A DNA stretch of 64,000 bases from Caproicibacterium sp. BJN0003 (GCF_026314295.1 NZ_CP111108.1:992001-1056000), one strand, 5' to 3'. Shown: positions 34,333-45,442, counted from the stretch's first letter. The notes: generated from the sequence alone by a model not told the origin. Numbers and translations are program-made.

Positions 34333-35628
34333 TTAATCTTTTTTGTCAGATTGCACTGCTTTTTTCTGCAGGTTTTCACGAGCGACCGCCAGCATTAACT
34401 TGATACGGTTTTCTTGATTGACCATGGTTGCACTAGGATCGTAATCGATCGGGACAATGTTGCTTTCTGGCCGCAGGGTTTTGATTCGGTGAATCATTCC
34501 TTTTCCGCAGATATGATTGGGAAGACAGCCGAAAGGCTGCGCGCAGACGATATTTTCATAGCCTGTTTCGCAGAGTTCCAGCATTTCGCCGGTCAAGAGC
34601 CACCCTTCGCCCATCTTATCCCCATAACCAATCACGCCGTTTGTTAATTCTTTTACTTTAGCATATGGGGTGGGCACTTCAAATTTTGGCTCGCTTTGAA
34701 AAGCCTCTGTCAAAATATTCTGCATTTTCGTGAGATAATCAAATAAAACGCTGACCGCGCCAAATTTAAATGGATTTCCTCCATAAAGTTTGATGTCTTC
34801 CAAACGGTTATCAACCTTAAAAATTGCAAAATTCAAAAGACCCGGAACATTTACTTCGCAGCCTTGATCAAAGAGAAAATCCTCGAGATGGTTATTTGCA
34901 AAGGCTGCATATTTTACGTAGATTTCTCCAACGATACCGACCCGAATTTTTTGGACCGCCTGGGTTGGAATTTTAGCAAAATCATGAACAATTTTCAGCA
35001 GATTTTCTTTTTCTGCTTTTAAGCCTAATCCTTTCCCACGTTTAAACTGGGAACAAAGTTCGTCGACCCAATCTTTTACGAGCGCCTCACTGTCACCAAC
35101 ATGTGTTTCGTAAGGCTTGATTTGGTTGCGTAGTGCCATCAGAGCATCTCCATAGGCGATGGCAGCGATTACTTTTCGCAGCATACTCAGAGTAATGGAA
35201 AAACCGGGATTGGATTCCAAACGGGAAAGGTTTAAGCTCACGACTGGGATCTGATCCATCCCAGCTTTATGAAGCGCTTTGCGCAGCAAGTGAATATAAT
35301 TGCTTGCACGGCAGCCGCCGCCGGTCTGAGTAATGATCAGGGCGGTGTGATCGAGATCATATTTTCCAGAGTGAAGAGCGTCTATAAATTGTCCGATTAC
35401 AAGAAGTGCCGGGTAACAGGTATCGTTGTGAACGTATTTGAGCCCTTCCTGGACAATCGCAGGCCCGTCATTTTGCAGCAATTCCACCTTATATCCACAG
35501 TTGCGGAAAACATCTATGAAAAGAGAAAAATGAATGGGAAGCATCATCGGACAAAGAAGGGTATAATCTTTTTTCATCTCTTTTGTAAAGAGCAAACGTC
35601 CGGTATCAGTATATTTCAGTTCTGCCAT
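34333..35628 (-). CDS. 2-hydroxyacyl-CoA dehydratase-type (HgdB-like) protein
   Basis: 431 residues resembling the C-terminal part of the large 2-hydroxyglutaryl-CoA dehydratase activase-related proteins. Cys-containing segments YVHNDTCYPALLVIGQFIDA, ITQTGGGCRASNYIHLLRKA and CAQPFGCLPNHICGKGM are candidates for iron-sulfur ligands. It lies 9 bases after the 967-residue activase, in the same frame, and corresponds to the last third of the usual single protein. Despite the name, it is not necessarily a fermentation dehydratase, and the substrate is unknown. Confidence 0.82.
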   Translation of the reverse strand: MAELKYTDTGRLLFTKEMKKDYTLLCPMMLPIHFSLFIDVFRNCGYKVELLQNDGPAIVQEGLKYVHNDTCYPALLVIGQFIDALHSGKYDLDHTALIITQTGGGCRASNYIHLLRKALHKAGMDQIPVVSLNLSRLESNPGFSITLSMLRKVIAAIAYGDALMALRNQIKPYETHVGDSEALVKDWVDELCSQFKRGKGLGLKAEKENLLKIVHDFAKIPTQAVQKIRVGIVGEIYVKYAAFANNHLEDFLFDQGCEVNVPGLLNFAIFKVDNRLEDIKLYGGNPFKFGAVSVLFDYLTKMQNILTEAFQSEPKFEVPTPYAKVKELTNGVIGYGDKMGEGWLLTGEMLELCETGYENIVCAQPFGCLPNHICGKGMIHRIKTLRPESNIVPIDYDPSATMVNQENRIKLMLAVARENLQKKAVQSDKKD

Positions 35629-35637
35629 GATAAAGCC

Positions 35638-38541
35638 TCACTGGTCGAGGGCGGCAAAAAGGCTGCGAAGCCTAATTTTTACGGCGCCCAAATTTGTAAT
35701 TTCGTCAATTTTGATCTGCGTATAAATCTTATCGTTTGCTTCCAGAATGCTGCGGACTTCATCCGTTGTGATGGCATCTACGCCGCAGCCAAAGGAGACC
35801 AACTGAACCAGATTCATATCTTTCTGTGAGCTAACGTATTTAGCGGCAGCATAAAGTCTGGCATGATAAGTCCACTGATTTAGAACGCCGGTATGAAAGC
35901 GCTTGACTAGGCAGCTAACGACGTCTTCGCTGATGACGGCAGCTCCAAGAGAAATAATTAATTTATCGATTCCGTGATTGATTTCGGGATCGAGGTGATA
36001 GGGGCGTCCACTTAATACAATGATCGGCTTTTTCTCTTTGCGCGCTTCTTTGATGATTTCGTTTCCTTTTTCGCGAATATCGGAAAGATAAGCATTATAA
36101 GCGTCGTAGGCGGCATCAGAAGCTTTTTTGACTTCCTGCAGAGTAATTCCAGAATAATATTTTTCAAGGATTTTATGCATCTTTTTGGGGAAATCATGTC
36201 TTCTATGAATTCCGACATAGTCATGGATAAAAGTTTTTCCCTGAAGCGCGACGGTGTTGGCATTAATGACTTCCGGATAATAGGCGACGACAGGACAATT
36301 ATAATGGTTGTCGCCGAGTTTTTCATCAAAATTATAACTCATGCAGGGATAAAAGATATGATCAATTCCCTGATCAAGCAGACTCAGAACATGCCCGTGG
36401 GTCAGCTTTGCAGGGAAGCAGACGGTGTCACTGGGAATGGTGCTTTGGCCACGGATATATAGTTCTCTGCTTGAAAGGGGAGAGAGTACAACTTCGAATC
36501 CCAGCGTGGTAAAGAAAGCATGCCAGAAAGGCAGCAATTCGTAAAAGTTAAGTCCCATCGGAATCCCAATTTTTCCGCGTGGACCGGGAACTGGTGCATA
36601 GCTGCGAAGCTTTTTAAGCTTATAAGCATAAAGATCTAAATCGTCACTCCCGCTTTTCTTGGTTATCGGACGCTCACAGCGATTTCCGCCAATGAAGCGG
36701 CGGTTATTGCCAAAGATATTGATGGTCAAACGGCAGTGATTACTGCACATTCCACAGTTTGTCACTTTGACTTCGTGTTTGAAATCGTTTAGTTCTGCGA
36801 GAGAAATCAAAGAAGTTTGATGCGGTGATTTTTTTTGCTTCTTGATTGCATAGATTGCAGCGCCATAGGCTCCCATTAGTCCGGAAATATCAGGGCGGAC
36901 GACTTCAACGCCCAATTCGTTTTCGAAGACTCTTAAAACGGCATCATTGAGGAAAGTACCTCCCTGAACGACGATTTTGCGGCCCAGCTCTTCAGCAGAG
37001 GCAGCACGAATTACTTTATAGATTGCATTTTTTACAACACTTACGGATAGTCCGGCAGAAATATCCGCTGTGGTTGCGCCATCTTTTTGAGCTTGTTTGA
37101 CCTGACTGTTCATGAAAACCGTGCAGCGGCTTCCCAAATCAACAGGATGTTTTGCAAAAAGGCCCAATTTTGCGAAATCAGCGATTTTATAACCGAGAGT
37201 ATTGGCAAAGGTTTGCAGGAAAGAACCGCAGCCAGAAGAGCAGGCTTCATTTAAGAAGATATTATCAATTGCCCCACGGCGAATTTTAAAGCATTTCATG
37301 TCCTGACCGCCGATATCAATGACAAAGTCAACATCGGGCATAAAGCATTTGGCGGCTGTAAAATGTGCAATGGTTTCTACAATGCCGTAGTCGAGTCCAA
37401 AAGCGTTTTTGAGCAGCTCCTCGCCGTAGCCGGTTACAGCGCTGGAGACAATCTTTAAATCCGGCTTCTTTTGATAAAGAGAGAGCAGATATTCCCGTAC
37501 GACCGGAACCGGATTTCCACTATTACTTTGGTAGGTGCTGTCAAGAATTTCACCGTCTTTGCCGAGAAGCACCGCTTTAATGGTTGTAGAACCGGCATCA
37601 ACCCCTAAAAATGCAGGGCCGTCATATGTGAGAAGATCTCCTCTGGGCGCTTTGCAGGAATTGTGACGTTCCAAAAACTCCTGATATTCTTCTTTGTCTT
37701 TAAAGAGAGGGGGAATACTGCGGAAATTTCCACTGGATCCGTATTGCTTGATATTTTTGAGTGCTGTATCTAAGTCTGTTTCGATTTCACTGCTGTAAGC
37801 AGCGCCAAGCGCAACAAAGTATAGACTGTTTTCCGGACAGGTTCCGGTTGTTCTCAGCGCGGTATCGAAAGCGCGCCGTAATCCGGATAGAAAAGTCAGC
37901 GGACCTCCAAGGTAAAGCACATTTCCGGCAATCGGGCGCCCTTGTGCAAGGCCGGCAATCGTCTGGTTGGCAACAGCCGCAAAAATGCTGGCACAAAGGT
38001 CACTTTTCCGCGCACCTTGATTGAGCAGCGGCTGAATGTCGCTTTTTGCGAAAACGCCGCAGCGGGATGCGATTGTATAAATTTTTTCATATTGAGCAGA
38101 GAGCTGATCCATCTCGTCCAAGGAAATGTTTAATAAGGTTGCCATCTGGTCAATAAACGCACCCGTACCTCCTGCACAGGAACCGTTCATCCGTATTTCC
38201 ATGCCGCCGGTCAGAAACAGAATCTTTGCATCTTCTCCGCCGAGTTCAATAATACAGTCGGTCTTTGGAAGAAGCTTTCCAGTGGCAATACGGGTGGCAT
38301 AGACCTCCTGTACGAAAGGAAGATTACAGGTTTGTGAGATTCCCATTCCAGCAGAGCCGGAGACGGTGAGTTGGGCTGGACTTCCTTTTAAGATGGTATC
38401 TCTTACTTTTGTAAGAAGCTCGGTCATCTTTTCTGTAATCTGGGAATAATGCCGTTCGTAGGATTGATAAATTATTTTATTTTGATCGTCTAAAACAACG
38501 CATTTTATTGTTGTAGAGCCGACATCGAGGCCAATTTTCAT
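35638..38541 (-). CDS. Acyl-CoA dehydratase activase-related protein (tandem BadF/BadG ATPases plus DUF2229)
   Basis: 967 residues with three blocks. Two ASKHA ATPase domains start GLDVGSTTIKCVVLD (residue 3) and FLGVDAGSTTIKAVLLG (near 310). Each has its own Gly-rich Cys motif, NGSCAGGTGAFID and ACSSGCGSFLQTF, and the first also has SRCGVFAKSD, matching HgdC-type [4Fe-4S] ligands. A DUF2229 domain (GIPMGLNFYELLPFWHAFF) lies from about 660. Activases of this fold use ATP to push an electron onto a partner dehydratase, probably the next gene. Homologues are usually a single protein of about 1,400 residues that includes that partner. Confidence 0.88.
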   Translation of the reverse strand: MKIGLDVGSTTIKCVVLDDQNKIIYQSYERHYSQITEKMTELLTKVRDTILKGSPAQLTVSGSAGMGISQTCNLPFVQEVYATRIATGKLLPKTDCIIELGGEDAKILFLTGGMEIRMNGSCAGGTGAFIDQMATLLNISLDEMDQLSAQYEKIYTIASRCGVFAKSDIQPLLNQGARKSDLCASIFAAVANQTIAGLAQGRPIAGNVLYLGGPLTFLSGLRRAFDTALRTTGTCPENSLYFVALGAAYSSEIETDLDTALKNIKQYGSSGNFRSIPPLFKDKEEYQEFLERHNSCKAPRGDLLTYDGPAFLGVDAGSTTIKAVLLGKDGEILDSTYQSNSGNPVPVVREYLLSLYQKKPDLKIVSSAVTGYGEELLKNAFGLDYGIVETIAHFTAAKCFMPDVDFVIDIGGQDMKCFKIRRGAIDNIFLNEACSSGCGSFLQTFANTLGYKIADFAKLGLFAKHPVDLGSRCTVFMNSQVKQAQKDGATTADISAGLSVSVVKNAIYKVIRAASAEELGRKIVVQGGTFLNDAVLRVFENELGVEVVRPDISGLMGAYGAAIYAIKKQKKSPHQTSLISLAELNDFKHEVKVTNCGMCSNHCRLTINIFGNNRRFIGGNRCERPITKKSGSDDLDLYAYKLKKLRSYAPVPGPRGKIGIPMGLNFYELLPFWHAFFTTLGFEVVLSPLSSRELYIRGQSTIPSDTVCFPAKLTHGHVLSLLDQGIDHIFYPCMSYNFDEKLGDNHYNCPVVAYYPEVINANTVALQGKTFIHDYVGIHRRHDFPKKMHKILEKYYSGITLQEVKKASDAAYDAYNAYLSDIREKGNEIIKEARKEKKPIIVLSGRPYHLDPEINHGIDKLIISLGAAVISEDVVSCLVKRFHTGVLNQWTYHARLYAAAKYVSSQKDMNLVQLVSFGCGVDAITTDEVRSILEANDKIYTQIKIDEITNLGAVKIRLRSLFAALDQ

Positions 38542-38881
38542 AAATACTACCTTTCTTTTTCTAAAATCGAAAAAGCGTTTTTTTCAGCATTTTTTCATGT
38601 ATAATTTTTTATCTAATTAGAGTCGTTTGGAACAAATCAGAATCATTCTATGCCACTGTGAAATAACTGTCAAGTATCTAATAAAAAAAGGAACACCCCC
38701 TTGAGTGAAAAAGTCAAATATGCTAAAATATAAAATAAAATGAACAAAATCTTATCTAAAAGACAAATGTAAAAATAACAGAAATGAGTCAAGGAAGAGA
38801 CAAAGTGTTGATATCACATTTTGATTATGTTATAATATAACGTAACTATTTCAAATTATTAGTCGGGAGGCTGCGAAGAAC
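38542..38881. other. Divergent promoter region between the activase gene and yebC
   Basis: 340 bases with no gene. It holds the yebC promoter, and presumably that of the activase; the AT-rich stretch near 38570-38620 is a candidate. Confidence 0.6.
38808..38836 (+). promoter_or_regulatory. Promoter of yebC
   Basis: TTGATA (38808-38813), 17-base spacer, TATAAT (38831-38836), 46 bases before the start. The 17 bases TTTGATTATGTTATAAT recur at 48728-48744. Confidence 0.8.
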
Positions 38882-39628
38882 ATGTCAGGCCATTCAAAAT
38901 GGAATAATATTAAGCGCAAAAAAGAGAAAACCGATGGCGCAAAGGCAAAAGTCTTTACTAAAATCGGACGTGAATTATCAGTTGCAGTAAAAGAGGGCGG
39001 CGGACCAGACCCCAACAGCAATTCTAAGCTGAAAGATTGTATCGCAAAGGCAAAAGCAGCCAATGTCCCAAATGATAATATTGAGCGTATCATTAAAAAA
39101 GCTGCTGGCGAAGGAAACGAACATCAATTTGAAACCATTAATTATGAAGGATATGGACCAAATGGCGTTGCTGTCATTGTAGAAGCATTGACAGATAATA
39201 GAAATCGTACGGCGGCCGATGTCCGACACGCATTTGATAAATTTGGCGGAAATCTGGGAACAACCGGATGTGTTTCGTTCTTATTTGAGAAAAAGGGACT
39301 GCTCATTATTGAGCGTGAAGACCGCGATGAAGATCACGTTATGGAAGATGCACTTGAGGCGGGAGCTTCCGATTTTCAGGCGGATGAAGATGTCTTTGAA
39401 ATTTATACTGAGCCAGAAGATTTTTCTGGAATTTTAGATGATCTTTCTGCAAAGGGATATGAATTTGAAACTGCGGAAATTGAAATGATTCCGAGTACTT
39501 ATGTAAAGCTTCCAGATGAAGAAGCGGAGCAGAAGATGCAGAAGCTCTTAGATAGTCTGGAAGATAATGATGACGTTCAAAACGTATGGCACAACTGGGA
39601 AAGTTCCGATGTTAGTGATGAAGAATAA
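38882..39628 (+). CDS. yebC: YebC/PmpR (TACO1-type) regulator
   Basis: 248 residues beginning MSGHSKWNNIKRKKEKTDGA, the family hallmark, followed by the three-domain YebC fold (LKDCIAKAKAANVPNDNIER, YEGYGPNGVAVIVEALTDN, SFLFEKKG). Members act as DNA-binding regulators or as translation factors easing ribosome stalling. Which applies here cannot be told from sequence. GGGAGG precedes the ATG. The last 59 bases are part of a 60-bp attachment repeat, and a prophage remnant begins right after the stop while leaving the protein complete. Confidence 0.95.
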   Translation: MSGHSKWNNIKRKKEKTDGAKAKVFTKIGRELSVAVKEGGGPDPNSNSKLKDCIAKAKAANVPNDNIERIIKKAAGEGNEHQFETINYEGYGPNGVAVIVEALTDNRNRTAADVRHAFDKFGGNLGTTGCVSFLFEKKGLLIIEREDRDEDHVMEDALEAGASDFQADEDVFEIYTEPEDFSGILDDLSAKGYEFETAEIEMIPSTYVKLPDEEAEQKMQKLLDSLEDNDDVQNVWHNWESSDVSDEE

Positions 39629-39629
39629 A
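39570..39629 (+). repeat. Left 60-bp attachment repeat (within the yebC 3' end)
   Basis: Runs from ATGACGTTCAAAACGT to GATGAAGAATAAA and matches 48856-48915 over all 60 bases. It covers the last 19 sense codons, the stop codon and one further base. Confidence 0.92.
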
Positions 39630-39799
39630 CTGCAAGCGACTTTCAAGAGTTATTAAGAATCATTATCAAGTTGAATGATGGAATCAAACAGCCGATAATG
39701 CCATATACAATAATGACTCTTTGAGTATCCTATATTCGGTTTGTATGGCGATATAAACCCTCTTAGTATGTGTATCAGCATATTAGGAGGGCTATTTTT

Positions 39800-40299
39800 A
39801 TGCTCTTAGATGACAGCGTAAAGGAATTCCTATTCGAGTGCCAAATAAGGCAGTACACAAAGAAAACCGTAAAGGGCTACAGAAACGGTTTGGAATTCTT
39901 TGTAAATTATCTGAAACAGGTTCATCAATTGACAGACATTGAACAAGTCAAGGAATATCACTTGAAAGCGTTCTTTGCCTATCAGGTCAAGCGCAAGCGA
40001 AAAGAATCATATCTCAATGGACTCATAAAGGTATTTCGTGCTTTCTGGAAATATCTTATTGAGGAAAATTATGTGTTTGATAATCCAGTGCTAAAAGTGA
40101 GTTGGATGCGTGAACAAAAAACCATTATCAAGACATTTAGTGATACAGAAGTAAAGCATATGTTGAATGTATATCCTGAAACAGAGTATATGAATATGAG
40201 AAACAAAGCAATTATGGCTATGCTTTTTGATACTGGAATCAGATGCTTTGAATTATGTTGTTTGCCGACTGATGCTATAAAAGACAATTACATTACAAT
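39800..40299 (+). pseudogene. int: Tyrosine recombinase/integrase, N-terminal part, interrupted by an IS
   Basis: Phage-type integrase adjacent to its attachment site. The start is the ATG at 39800 after GGAGGG, which gives LLDDSVKEFLFECQIRQYTK with an N-terminal SAM-like core-binding domain, then the start of the catalytic domain including the first catalytic Arg in LFDTGIRCFELCCL. After DNYIT the frame runs into IS sequence and stops at 40363. Joined to 41531-41936 it gives a 302-codon frame (301 residues) with no indel. Confidence 0.88.
40287..40299 (+). repeat. Left 13-bp target-site duplication of the IS
   Basis: ATTACATTACAAT, repeated exactly at 41518-41530. Confidence 0.85.
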
Positions 40300-41517
40300 C
40301 GTAAATTGCAAGTGCAAGTTGGACACCCCCGGTAGAATGGTAGCGAGGGTTCATGCAGCGTAGACGCCGTCCAAGAAAGCATCAAAAAGCTCCTCCGGTG
40401 TCTGGTATCCAAGCCGCCTGCGTGGGCGCCCATTTAGCTCGTCAGCAAAGGTCAGGACCTGCGCCGGGGAGAACTTTTCAATGGAGGTTCCCTTGGGAAT
40501 GAAGTCCCGCAGCAGGCCATTGTGGCGCTCGTTTACAGGGCGCTCCCATGACGAATACGGATGTGTAAAGTAAACCATTGTGCCCCACTGTTCAGTCTGA
40601 GCGAAGTTCTCAAACTCTGAGCCGTTATCGGCAGTGATGGTTTTGAAAACACTGCTGAAATGGTCGCCAAACTCGGCGTGAAGCGCCTGCATAGCGGCTT
40701 GTACATCCTCGCTGGTCTTTCCGGCAATCTGCATGGCAATGTAGTTGTCAGTCACTCTTTCAACGAGAGTAAATACAACCGCTTCTTTGCCGTTTCGTAG
40801 GCCAACGACAGTATCGGCTTCCCAGTGACCCGGCACAGTACGGGCAGTGACCTCATCGGGACGTTCCTCAATACTACGACCCTTGGGACGCTTGTTGATT
40901 CGGCTCTTTCCTCTGGTGTTACGGCGTTTCAGGGCATCCGGCACCTCAAACAGAGATAATGACAAGCCTCCAGCCCACAGTTCGTTGTAGAGAGTCTTAG
41001 TGCTCATCATCTCATTTTCCTTGAATAACATGTGAAGCCTTGCATAACCCACGCAGGCATCCAAAGACCAGCGATGCTCTCTGACCCGCTGCACGACCCA
41101 GTCGATGAAAGCAGTGCAGCTATCCACCTTATGGGGCTTATGGCACCGGCTCCTGTTTGACCTGTACACCGCCTGTCCTCGCTTTGCGGAATAGCCCGGC
41201 ACTCGGCCTTTGTTGCTCTTGCGGGGCGGTGTGCCCCGACGCAGCTCGTTTCCTACAGTGCTTGGTGAGCAGTTAAGCTCTCTGGCGATTGCACGATTTG
41301 AGTAGCCAAGGCGGCGCAGCCGCTCAATTGCGCCTCTATCTTCTCGCTGTAAATGCTGTCCCGGCTTGCGTTCTGGCTCCACTGTGATATAATCTGGGCA
41401 GTCCATAGTGATTGTCCTCCTCTGGCAGTTTGAGTGTGTGATAACTCCATTCTACCATGTAGGAAAATCACTGTGGATTTTTCTGTTCAAGTGTCCAACT
41501 TCATTTTACAACCGACC
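40300..41517. mobile_element. IS30-family insertion sequence (1,218 bp)
   Basis: The boundaries are fixed by the flanking 13-bp duplication and by 27-bp imperfect terminal inverted repeats matching at 18 positions. The inner 11 bases are AAGTTGGACAC on the left and its complement on the right. One transposase gene lies on the minus strand. Its composition is less AT-rich than the prophage around it. The IS inserted into the integrase gene. Confidence 0.9.
40351..41406 (-). CDS. IS30-family transposase
   Basis: 351 residues. An N-terminal HTH of the IS30 type (LRRLGYSNRAIARELNCSPS) is followed by a DDE catalytic core. The Asp and Glu residues are recognisable in GHWEADTVVG, ITADNGSEF and PVNERHNGLLRDFIPKG, and the end has GRPRRRLGYQTPEELF. 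Length and motifs are complete, so it is probably active. GAGGAGG lies nine bases before the ATG. It runs opposite to the integrase it disrupts. Confidence 0.94.
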   Translation of the reverse strand: MDCPDYITVEPERKPGQHLQREDRGAIERLRRLGYSNRAIARELNCSPSTVGNELRRGTPPRKSNKGRVPGYSAKRGQAVYRSNRSRCHKPHKVDSCTAFIDWVVQRVREHRWSLDACVGYARLHMLFKENEMMSTKTLYNELWAGGLSLSLFEVPDALKRRNTRGKSRINKRPKGRSIEERPDEVTARTVPGHWEADTVVGLRNGKEAVVFTLVERVTDNYIAMQIAGKTSEDVQAAMQALHAEFGDHFSSVFKTITADNGSEFENFAQTEQWGTMVYFTHPYSSWERPVNERHNGLLRDFIPKGTSIEKFSPAQVLTFADELNGRPRRRLGYQTPEELFDAFLDGVYAA

Positions 41518-41530
41518 ATTACATTACAAT
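41518..41530 (+). repeat. Right 13-bp target-site duplication of the IS
   Basis: ATTACATTACAAT, identical to 40287-40299. The integrase frame resumes directly after it. Confidence 0.85.
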
Positions 41531-41936
41531 TTATGGCAAAGGCAAAAAAGAAAGACAAGTCGGTAAATCACCTTATCTGTCTAAAATCCTTATGAAATAT
41601 GAGCGTACTAAGAAATATTACTTTGAATTCAAAAATGTAAAATATAATAACTACTTTTTATCAAGGACAGGCAGACCATTGACAGTTGAAGCCGTTGAAC
41701 GTATTGTAAAAATTGCAGGGAATAAAGCAAAGGTATCGGATACTATAAGATGCAGTCCACATACTTGCCGACATTGGTTTGCACAGGCACAATTGAGGAA
41801 TGGCATAGATGTGTATTCCCTTAGTAGATTGATGGGGCATGAGAATATCAAAATAACTCAACGCTATCTTGAAGGATTAAGAGATAGTCAAATTGTAGGT
41901 GAATCTATTAAGACCAGTCCGTTAATGAATCTGTAA
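41531..41936 (+). pseudogene. int: Tyrosine recombinase/integrase, C-terminal part after the IS
   Basis: Continues the integrase at IYGKGKKERQVGKSPYLSKI and carries the remaining catalytic residues: HTCRHWFAQ (His-x-x-Arg-His), LMGHENIKI (His/Trp position) and the nucleophilic Tyr in QRYLEGLRDSQIVG. An internal ATG at 41592 could start a 114-residue piece, but it has no ribosome site. Both halves are free of other lesions, so the insertion looks recent. Confidence 0.88.
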
Positions 41937-43681
<1,745 letters not shown>

Positions 43682-43695
43682 AAGAGGTGATATAA

Positions 43696-45081
43696 ATGTA
43701 TGATACACTTTTTACTGCTTTTATGGACACGCTTAATAGGGAAGGAAAATCTATAAACGACTATCAAAATAACACGCCATATAATGTAATATTTCGCAAG
43801 AATAAAGATACAAATTCTTTTCAAGACCGTGTTACAATTTTTTATCCGGTACTATCAGATATTCATGCAGGACAACTACTGTCTTATAGTAATAAAATTT
43901 ATCTTGCAATTAATAAAGAAACAGCCGAAAACGGAATATATTACAAATCGGATTTACTAAAAACAAATGCAGTAATTCATACAATAATTAATTCAAAGGA
44001 AATTAATATGCCTGTCTATGCTTATGATATTGCAGATGGGCTGACACAAAAAAATAATGTAATGTCACTTATTAGCGGCAATATCCACATTATAGCAGAA
44101 CCGAATTCAACTATAAAATCATTAAGTATTGATAATGAATTTGATGCAGTCGGCAGACACTGGAAGATAGACAATATCATTTCAAAGGATAATGTAATTC
44201 ATTTGTATTGTGAAGTTTGGGCAACAACATCTCATACATATACGGTTACTATTACTGCAAATGATTCATATCACAGGGGAGAATCCGCACAATTAACGGC
44301 AGTTGCAAAACAGGATGATACCATAGTCAATAATATTTCCTTTATCTGGACTTCTTCTGATACATCTTTGGCAACAGTTGATAATACTGGACTTGTTAAA
44401 TTCCTTGCTGATGGTAATGTGACTATAACAGCAACATGGACAAGTCAGAATGTAAGCGGAACAAAAGCGATTACAATTACTGAACCTGATTCTTATTCAC
44501 TTTCTATTACTGCCAATGATTCCTACACAACAGCAGATACACCTACATTGACAGCGACAGCACAAAAGAATGGAACAACAGATTCTACAGCTACTATTAC
44601 ATGGATTTCCTCTGATACATCTATTGCAACGATTGACAGTACAGGCAAGGCCACATTCCTTAAAGCAGGAAATGTCACCTTTACTGCCACATGGATACAG
44701 CAGAATGTAACCGCTACAAAGTCAATTACTGTAACACAAGCAGTTAGTGGTTCTTGTGTTGTTAAAGCAAATAATGGTAATACAATAAGTACAGTTCAAA
44801 CAATACACTATGGATATGGTTCAAAATATTATTATAATGCAGTATTTCAAGACGGTTCTGGTAATGAAGTTACAGGAGTAACTCCAGCATGGACATTAAT
44901 TAATTTGAATAAAATAACAAGTTCTGATATTACTATGTCTACAGTTTCTGGTTATCCTTTAAGAATAGGAATATCATTAAAAAATAATAGCAGTATTGCA
45001 GGAGCAACATTTACATTACATCTTGCTTCAACAACTGGAACATATGGAAGTTATGATGTAAATTGTAAAGTGGCATTTTAG
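43696..45081 (+). CDS. Phage structural-type protein with two BIG2 Ig-like repeats
   Basis: 461 residues. A phage-like N-terminal domain (1-175) ends in DNEFDAVGRHWKIDNIISKD. Two bacterial Ig-like group 2 repeats follow: YTVTITANDSYHRGESAQLT ... FLADGNVTITATW and YSLSITANDSYTTADTPTLT ... FLKAGNVTFTATW, nearly parallel in sequence. A further beta-rich domain ends the protein. In phages such Ig domains decorate virion surfaces and bind carbohydrates or cell walls. The two repeats probably arose by duplication. AGAGGTGATATAA precedes the ATG. Confidence 0.75.
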   Translation: MYDTLFTAFMDTLNREGKSINDYQNNTPYNVIFRKNKDTNSFQDRVTIFYPVLSDIHAGQLLSYSNKIYLAINKETAENGIYYKSDLLKTNAVIHTIINSKEINMPVYAYDIADGLTQKNNVMSLISGNIHIIAEPNSTIKSLSIDNEFDAVGRHWKIDNIISKDNVIHLYCEVWATTSHTYTVTITANDSYHRGESAQLTAVAKQDDTIVNNISFIWTSSDTSLATVDNTGLVKFLADGNVTITATWTSQNVSGTKAITITEPDSYSLSITANDSYTTADTPTLTATAQKNGTTDSTATITWISSDTSIATIDSTGKATFLKAGNVTFTATWIQQNVTATKSITVTQAVSGSCVVKANNGNTISTVQTIHYGYGSKYYYNAVFQDGSGNEVTGVTPAWTLINLNKITSSDITMSTVSGYPLRIGISLKNNSSIAGATFTLHLASTTGTYGSYDVNCKVAF

Positions 45082-45212
45082 TTATTAATTGTGTTGATTG
45101 TCATAAACCTTTTACTGTGGGTTCTAAGGATAATCAAACAGTAAGATGTGATGAATGTCAACATGAACGAGATAAGGAACGTAAGAGGAAATGGTGGAAT
45201 CAGAATCACTAG
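45069..45212 (+). pseudogene. Zinc-finger phage protein remnant lacking a start
   Basis: 48 codons open between stops, with no ATG, GTG or TTG start. The readable part is CVDCHKPFTVGSKDNQTVRC followed by DECQHERDKERKRKWW: two CxxC pairs and a basic tail, a type common in phage genomes. It overlaps the end of the BIG2 gene in another frame and ends exactly where repeat R1 begins. Probably a truncated relic. Confidence 0.45.
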
Positions 45213-45268
45213 ACGTAGCAAATTGAATAAAAAGTATTAAATAATGTACTATTCATGCGATAATTTAA
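45209..45268 (+). repeat. Dispersed bipartite repeat R1
   Basis: GACGTAGCAAATT at 45212 and AATGTACTATTCATGCGA at 45243, 31 bases apart start to start. The first copy of a family in this remnant. Confidence 0.7.
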
Positions 45269-45326
45269 TACTATAAAAATATTATACTTAAAATTGTAAT
45301 ATGGTAAGGCAAGGATAATCAAACAT

Positions 45327-45387
45327 TCAGACGTATCAAATTAAACACAATTTATTAAAAAATGTACTATTCATGCGATAAAATTAA
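45327..45387 (+). repeat. Dispersed bipartite repeat R2
   Basis: GACGTATCAAATT at 45330 and AATGTACTATTCATGCGA at 45361, again 31 bases apart. It lies 118 bases after R1 and upstream of the holin-like gene. The 45213-45442 stretch holds no other feature. Confidence 0.7.
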
Positions 45388-45442
45388 CCATTAGTTTTTT
45401 ATATAACTAATGAGTAGAGTGTATAGAGGAGTGATTTATAAA

